NCBI RefSeq assembly: GCF_026745355.1
Contig: NC_079202.1
Span: forward strand, 33,913,508 to 33,977,507
Reading direction: 5' to 3'
DNA from: Beta vulgaris subsp. vulgaris
Lineage: Eukaryota; Streptophyta; Magnoliopsida; Caryophyllales; Amaranthaceae
DNA: 64,000 nucleotides
Position 1 is the stretch's first letter. Each line of letters opens with the position of its first letter. The position numbers and the translations under genes were made by a program. The notes under the pieces are model-generated. The model saw nothing but the letters and a program-made list of their open reading frames with translations. It was not told where the DNA came from and made no database searches. Shown in pieces: positions 58,700 through 64,000 of the stretch.

Positions 58700-60325
58700 A
58701 GGGCTGAGGAAGCATCATCATGCTCCATGTCATCATCCCTTCACCTAATAGAGCCAGACTGAGATGAGAGAATAACTCGACGAGAAGGATCAACCCCCAT
58801 TTGCTAAATGTGCCTCGCAATAGAGCTATCATAATGGAGAGAATGGAAGGAATTTTCAGCATAGGCATTCAGCTCACCCAAGCTACCAGAAACAACATTA
58901 TCTAGACGAAATATATTATCATCATTTTCAGTAGAGAGAAAAGAGAGAAGAGCATGTGAACTGCCCCCACTGGGGAATCAATCTATGGGCAGATGTCTCC
59001 ATCTTAGGGGGACATAACACAAACAGAGGAGCAAGAGATCAAATAGGGGAGAGATTCTCATCCGCTACTTCAATCCCTATACAGAAGGCTCATAAGGATG
59101 AAGGGGGAGAGAATGGAAGCCTCATCATCAGAGGAATCATCAGAAAACACTGGGTGAGCCACTATAAGCTTACCTTTACCCTTCCCATACACAGGATGAA
59201 GGGGGAGAGTACCTGAAACATCTTTTCCACCCTCAGAAACATCCTTAATAACAATACCTCTCCTAGAAGGAGTAGGCAAAATACCACCAGCAGTTGACTT
59301 TGAACCATTCTTAAGAGAAGATTGGGGGGGAGGGGAGCAAAAACAACTTTATTAAAATGTTTGGACTTTGCATGGACCATTCTTCCTTGCTCAGCAATGG
59401 ACCCATGCACTTCTTGCCCAGAAGTCTTAGCCATAGTCATGTAAAGATCTTTTTGTTTTCGATTCTTCAACAGTTTCACAGTAATTTCTTTTTTTGGGGA
59501 GTTCAACATAGGGCATGCATCAATCACATGGGAAACTTCACCAGAAAAAGAGCAACGCACAAAAAAGTCTTCATAATAAATGACATAACCGTGAATAAAA
59601 TCACCAACACAACAGACTTCAGCAAATTCAAGCAGAGGGGCTTGAATATCCACACGCACACATGCTCTAGCAAATCTAATTTTGTTTCTTAACAAAGAAC
59701 TTTGATCAAGTTTAATCAAAGCCCTGATATCATTCGCAGCTAGTAAATTTGCAGCAGAATCAAAATTTAACAGCTCAGTTGGGAGGCGAGGGATTCTTAC
59801 CCATAAATCAACCCATTGAATTTCCTTTAGATAAGGATAAAAAACGGTTTCCAAGGGTGTGCAACACCATAAATTCACCTTGGATATGCCAAGGACGAAA
59901 AAACCAAATAAGAGTAAGATCCCGGGGGTCGGCAAACCTAAGCAACAGCTAACCATTTCCCATCTCGAGGAGATCCACATCACCCTTCATAAATTCCAAT
60001 CAGTTTTAGTTCTAGATTTAATAGTTCTAACATCCTGAGGAGCTGACAATATCTTACCAAATAAGCATGTTCTTGACAATTCAGCAATGTCCTATTTGAC
60101 CTGAGGGAGATTATCCAGAATAATGGACTCGGTAAAAATAAGAGGGGGAAGGGGGTCATGGCTTAAATCAGGGGAAACAATGACATGAGAAGTAGCTGTA
60201 GAAAGAGGGAGAGGGGGAGGAGTAGTGGACTCAGACACATGCAAATTTGAAGTAATAACATTTGAATCATGAATAGGGTTAGGGTTACTAAGCAAAGCTT
60301 CCTTCAAGGAAGATGTATGAGCCAT
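58700..60325 (-). pseudogene. LINE-3 ORF1 (DUF4283 plus zinc knuckle)
   Basis: ORF1 protein binds element RNA. ATG at 60325 opens MAHTSSLKEALLSNPNP, a Pro/Ser-rich N-terminus. A stop at about 60090 and frame changes near 59990-59860 disturb the DUF4283 part. It then reads YLKEIQWVDLWVRIPRLPTE, DIRALIKLDQ and RFARACVRVDIQAPL, the standard plant LINE ORF1 order. The CCHC knuckle near 59540 reads CSFSGEVSHVIDAC, so the second Cys is Ser. The C-terminus is Lys/Ser/Gly-rich and broken after 59162. Confidence 0.8.
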
Positions 60326-61123
60326 ATTAAATGCTAACAACCAATGAAGGGAATAAAATCTAATCGCAAAGAAATACGAGGAGAGAAAGAGACTATGGGA
60401 TGGGGATGTGAGAAAAAAACTTACCAACCTTTGCCTTTTATAGGAAAATTGCCAAACCTGAAGTGAAGATCCAATCCTCAATTGGAAGCCAGCTACCACA
60501 ATGATCAATTCCATCACATTAAATGCAAGAGGATTTCCAGACGAAAAAAAGAGACTCAAGTTCAGAAGTAAAACCTTTGAAATTCCACCACCGAACACAC
60601 ATAAAGAACCATCACAACTAGAATTAACAACACTGCAACATACAACAACTGACAATTCAATTGAACTCTCAATCACATTAAATGCACTAACCCAGGAAAC
60701 CCTAGAATCACTCTCTCCTTTGAACTTAAATTGAAGATAATAAAACCCTTTAATCCAACTCGTAGCTTTCTGAGAGGCTCGAGAAAAGGAAAATGAAGAA
60801 AAAGCATGCCAAATAATCACTTTATTAGCCTATCAGTCTATTTGCAATGATTTTCTAGCCTTACATCTTTGCAATTGAATTGGGGAAATTTTTGGGGAAA
60901 CTGAATAGTCGCAAAATCAGCAACTAATAGCAGCAAAACCACTAATAGATGCTTTAAACACAGGCGTTTTAGAGCAGTAAAGATGATGATGAAGAAATTT
61001 TCTAGGAGACATGGCTTTGAAGAAGAGAATGGAAGGAAATGAAATTGGGGGATTTTTCTAGGGTTTTCTGGAAAACTCTCGCTTTCTCTCTCTAGCATCT
61101 TTTTTCCTTTTTTGATATATTGT
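60326..61123 (-). other. LINE-3 5' untranslated region
   Basis: From the 5' target duplication to the ORF1 start. It has a CT/GA-rich stretch near 61076-61095, as in the 5' end of LINE-1. Open frames here lack recognisable motifs. Confidence 0.55.
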
Positions 61124-61138
61124 TGGTAATATTTGTTT

Positions 61139-61383
61139 ATAGTTTTACGAAGTAGTAATTAGAGTTAGCATTTGAATATTAATCATAAATATGTATAACT
61201 TTTCTTGTTCAGAGTTATGCCAATTTTTTTAGAGTAATAGGAAGTAGTCACTAGAGTTATATCAATACAAACTTAGAGTTGTAGGAAGTACCGAAGTAGT
61301 AGTTTGAATTGTAGCAACTCCCTTTTTATCTTATTCTTGTGTTCCTGGTTTATTATGCCATCTAGTTTTTTTAAAAGTTTGTT
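61139..61383. other. gap between LINE-3 and CACTA element
   Basis: AT-rich; the word AGAGTTA/TAGGAAGTA recurs a few times. No gene or terminal motif seen. Confidence 0.5.
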
Positions 61384-62047
61384 TTGCACTAGTGGAAAAA
61401 TGAAGAAGGGCTGCGCTGAAAAAAGGCATGTAGGGCTGCGCTTTTTGACAACAGCCCTTTCAGTAGCAGCCCTTCACTTTTTAAGGAGGGTTGCGCTAGA
61501 AAAGCGCAACCCTTCCTACCAAAAAAAAAAAAAAATTTTTTTCCGACATTTTTTTACTCATAATCTCACATTTTCTGAAATTAAACAGAAGAGAAGAGAA
61601 ACGAAACGAAAATGAAAATACTAAACCTAAAACAAAAAAAAAAGAACGAAACGAAAATGAAAAAAAGGAACAAAAACTAATATACTAAAGAGAAGAAATT
61701 ATAGATCTGAAAATACAAGAACATTAATCAAAACAAAGAAGGAAAGTTCGTTCTATCCACTCTCTCCTCTCTACTTTGAAAAACCCTAGCCTCCATTGTT
61801 GATTTTTAAAGGGGCTTCCATCGGTTTTCTACCGTTGGAAAGCCCCCACCTTTATTTTTTTATTTGTTTTTAGGTTTCCAATAACGATTTCTCACTCGAA
61901 AGAAAGGGTTTTCGATCTCCTTCGTAAGAAAAGGTTTTTCGATCTCCTTCGAAAGACAAGGTTTTTCGACCTCCTTCGAAAGACAGGGTTTTTCTCCTCT
62001 TTTAGAGGGGAAATTTCTACAGGTTACAATCCGGGATACTAGATCTA

Positions 62048-62329
62048 ATGGATTGCCATGAAATTATTTTGTTGGTGAAGAATTATGCGGGATCACAGAG
62101 GTTATCAATTTTTCGAATACGGTCAGATGAATCCGACGGAAATCATCCTCACGACTACAAGGGATCGTTAGATTGTCTCTTCAACAAGGCTGTATTTTCC
62201 AGCGATATAAGCGGGAGATGTTCCACATTGCAAGATTTGTTTGACGATCGTAGTTTTTATGAAGGAAATTTTTGTTTGATTCAACTTATGTATTTGTTTG
62301 ATTCGATTGCTTATGTAGATGTCGTATGA
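62048..62329 (+). CDS. unidentified 93-codon ORF inside the CACTA element
   Basis: ATG at 62048 (MDCHEIILLVKNYAGSQ) to TGA at 62327. No motif I recognise. An A-run at 62357-62370 shortly downstream suggests a captured or retro-copied transcript fragment, but this is inference. It may equally be a chance frame. Confidence 0.25.
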   Translation: MDCHEIILLVKNYAGSQRLSIFRIRSDESDGNHPHDYKGSLDCLFNKAVFSSDISGRCSTLQDLFDDRSFYEGNFCLIQLMYLFDSIAYVDVV

Positions 62330-62943
62330 CTTTTTATTAATGAATTAATTTTACTATTCAAAAAAAAAAAAAATCAAAACAAAGAGAAGTATACAAGAAC
62401 ATTAATCAAAACAAAGAGAAGTATACAAGAACATTAATCAAAACAAAGAGAAGTATACAAGAACATTTAATCAAAACAAAGAGAAGTATACAAGAACATT
62501 ATAGATCTGAAAATACAAGAAATACCACCAAACATTAACCTAATAATGTTTAAATACATAAAACAAAACCCTAATACATAATTAAGGAAAAAAAAATTCG
62601 GAAAAACTTAAAATGGCTATTTGGAGGCTTAAACAAACTCGGATGGCTTAAAAAGCCTAAACGTCACAGCATAGCAGTGTGTTTGACTCGTTGGTCCGTT
62701 CCGCTTACGAAAAGGTATCACAATAGGCAATCGGACTCCGTCGGCATGATTAGTGCAAATCATTTCAGGGTTTTTGTCGGAAATGTTTATGGGAGTTTTT
62801 GAGAGAGAAGAGAGGATGAGAGAGAAGGAGGAAAGGAATAATGAGGGACGTGAGAGAGGAGAGAGAAGAATGAGGGATATATTTGACGAATCCCGCTTAA
62901 TATTTGAAGCCTGCGAACTTTTTTATTTCAAATTTTTTTCGGA

Positions 62944-63103
62944 AGGGTTGCGCTTTTTTAAAAAAGCGCAGCCCTACATAGCAGAAGGGCTGCGCTTTTT
63001 TTAAAAAGCGCAGCCGTTCACATAGTAGGGTTGCGCTTTTTAAAAAAGCGCAACCCTTCTGTAGGTAAGAAGGGCTGCGCTTTTAGGAAAAGCGCAGCCC
63101 TTC
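62944..63103. repeat. four hairpins in the right subterminal region of the CACTA element
   Basis: Inverted repeats at about 62944-62975, 62985-63015, 63027-63058 and 63069-63103, each AGGG(C/T)TGCGCTTTT...AAAAGCGCA(G/A)CCCT with a very short loop. Stems are about 13-16 bp. A matching hairpin lies at 61484-61511 on the left side. Confidence 0.85.
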
Positions 63104-63137
63104 CTGCACAGCCCTTTCTGTTTTTTCCCTAGTGTTG

Positions 63138-63434
63138 AATCCTTAAGTATCAGGACATTAAGATGATCACTGCAACACAACTTACTAGTTTTTCTATTAT
63201 TCAGAACAATGGTTTATTTGGTCTTAGTAACGTCCGTTAACCTCAGAATGGGTGGACAAAGCATCACTGAGATCCAAGTCAAGAAGATCTCAAATTTGAC
63301 TATTTGAGAAAAATGTATTTTGGGAGAAGGTATTGTGGAATGTCTTCTTATTTTCCTTTAATTTTATATTATTGGCTGGTAATTACGAACGATAACAGAA
63401 CTACTAGGAAGATCATGGGAGATTTCCCATAACT
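63138..63434. other. gap between CACTA and copia LTR
   Basis: No gene, repeat or terminal motif recognised. Confidence 0.5.
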
Positions 63435-63830
63435 TGTTAAGATTGGTTCTGAGATTGGTTCTGCTTGCTACTCTTCATTGTACAACTATGAATCCTACAA
63501 TGAAGATTACAATAGTACAGCTCAGCACATTGCATCTTACAGCCTCATGGATTATGATTCTAGAAGATTGTACTGCCCAATGCTATCCTAAGCTGTTGCC
63601 CTTTTCTGTTATACCAATGCCATCTCAGCAATCCGGGCACCTTAGTTTAGACCAATCAGAATCTAGCACTATTGTATATAAATAGCAACTTCAGTTGATG
63701 ATGTAGTAATGTAAGATTTTACTCTAAAAAGAAATGTTTCCATAATAAGAGAAAATATATTACATCTTCTATTGAAAGGTTTCTTTCATAACTCTAATGG
63801 AGTTTTATTACAAAGTCAAATCACATAACA
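63435..63830 (+). repeat. copia 5' LTR at right edge
   Basis: Starts TGTTAAGATTGG and ends TCACATAACA, so the termini TGTTA/TAACA are inverted. A TATA box (TATATAAATAG, 63674-63684) and downstream AATAAG string fit an LTR promoter and R region. About 396 bp, normal for copia. The right partner lies outside the window. Confidence 0.7.
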
Positions 63831-63840
63831 AAAATTGACA

Positions 63841-63852
63841 TGGTATCAGAGC
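63841..63852 (+). other. copia primer-binding site
   Basis: TGGTATCAGAGC, ten bases after the proposed LTR end; complementary to the 3' end of initiator tRNA-Met. Confidence 0.85.
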
Positions 63853-63916
63853 TTTAGATCGCTCAAATATCTTCATTCTTTTTATTTTTCTCTCCTCTTA
63901 AAATTCTTTTTCAGTA

Positions 63917-64000
63917 ATGGCGGTAGAATCAACTGAAAATCTCCAAATTCTTCACAAATTGATCCTTCTTCAGATCCTTCTACTCCATATTATGTTCATC
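63917..64000 (+). pseudogene. gag: start of copia gag, cut by the window edge
   Basis: ATG at 63917 opens MAVESTENLQIL. The frame that matches copia gag (IDPSSDPSTPYYVH) begins after a probable frameshift near 63950. PYYVH-type strings (P.Y.HP) are usual near the N-terminus of copia gag. Only 28 codons are in view. Confidence 0.5.

Larger units (their letters stand above)
47559..61123 (-). mobile_element. LINE-3: L1-type LINE with 15-bp TSD, twice interrupted
   Basis: Minus-strand LINE; the poly-A is the T-rich run 47555-47571. Flanks TGGCAATATTTGTTT (47544-47558) and TGGTAATATTTGTTT (61124-61138) form a 15-bp target duplication with one mismatch. Without the Harbinger (48566-53886) and hAT (55832-57107) insertions it is about 7 kb, near full length. 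It has ORF1 with a zinc knuckle, and ORF2 with endonuclease, RT (FADD), zf-RVT and RNase H. Better preserved than LINE-1 and LINE-2 but with frameshifts. Confidence 0.9.
61384..63137. mobile_element. non-autonomous CACTA (En/Spm) element
   Basis: Element 61387-63134 (1748 bp), left end CACTAGTGGAAAAA and inverted right end CACTAGGGAAAAAA, flanked by the 3-bp duplication TTG (61384-61386, 63135-63137). Both subterminal zones repeat GGGCTGCGCTTTT or its complement. The interior has ~30-bp tandem repeats at 61905-61995 (TTTTTCGATCTCCTTCGAAA) and ~33-bp repeats at 62375-62505 (AATCAAAACAAAGAGAAGTA). No TNPA/TNPD-like coding. TIR and TSD are seen directly; CACTA membership follows from them. Confidence 0.9.

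Overview
This 64 kb window is AT-rich plant nuclear DNA made almost wholly of transposable elements. Non-LTR elements with RNase H, Ty1/copia elements primed by initiator-Met tRNA (one a Sirevirus with an envelope-like ORF), chromovirus-like long LTRs, and Helitron, PIF/Harbinger, hAT and CACTA DNA transposons together point to an angiosperm, probably a eudicot. I cannot name the species. I found no convincing host gene, no tRNA or rRNA gene and no CRISPR array.

Layout. 1-249: left-edge flank with a short open frame. 250-6957: a Helitron (TC start, CTAG end, 3' hairpin) split by LINE-1, a decayed minus-strand LINE. 7150-16020: LINE-2, a 5'-truncated plus-strand LINE. It is split by a 1.5 kb non-autonomous LTR element (9170-10716, target duplication CTACC) and by a long chromovirus-like LTR piece (about 10764-14143). 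15437 to about 45100: a tandem array with a period of about 2.2 kb. Its unit is the last 550 bp of LINE-2 (RNase H to poly-A) plus about 1.65 kb of AT-rich 3' flank that contains divergent ~145-bp subrepeats. The array is interrupted by a 2744-bp solo LTR (19779-22522, target duplication TAAAT), a Sirevirus (29512-38156) and a Sirevirus solo LTR (38647-39735). 45246-45888: a hAT-type MITE. 47559-61123: LINE-3, a minus-strand LINE with a 15-bp target duplication, split by a 5.3 kb PIF/Harbinger element (48566-53886) and a 1.3 kb hAT element (55832-57107). 61387-63134: a non-autonomous CACTA element whose ends are built from GCGC-centred hairpins. 63435-64000: 5' LTR, primer-binding site and gag start of a copia element that leaves the window.

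How the parts relate. The exact boundaries give an insertion order. LINE-1 is younger than the Helitron. The small LTR element and the long LTR came after LINE-2. The array grew from the 3' end of LINE-2. The solo LTR entered one unit after its neighbours had formed, while the Sirevirus insertion was itself copied by the array, since two LTRs share an identical left junction. The Harbinger and the hAT came after LINE-3. The best-preserved coding is in the Harbinger element (a DDE transposase with two introns and one frameshift, and a MYB/SANT-like partner). Most other ORFs carry stops or frameshifts.

The most unusual structure is the array: the RNase H tail of a LINE, with its genomic flank, being amplified into a satellite-like block. 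Its copies show mosaic similarity, and the array has carried LTR insertions along with it.
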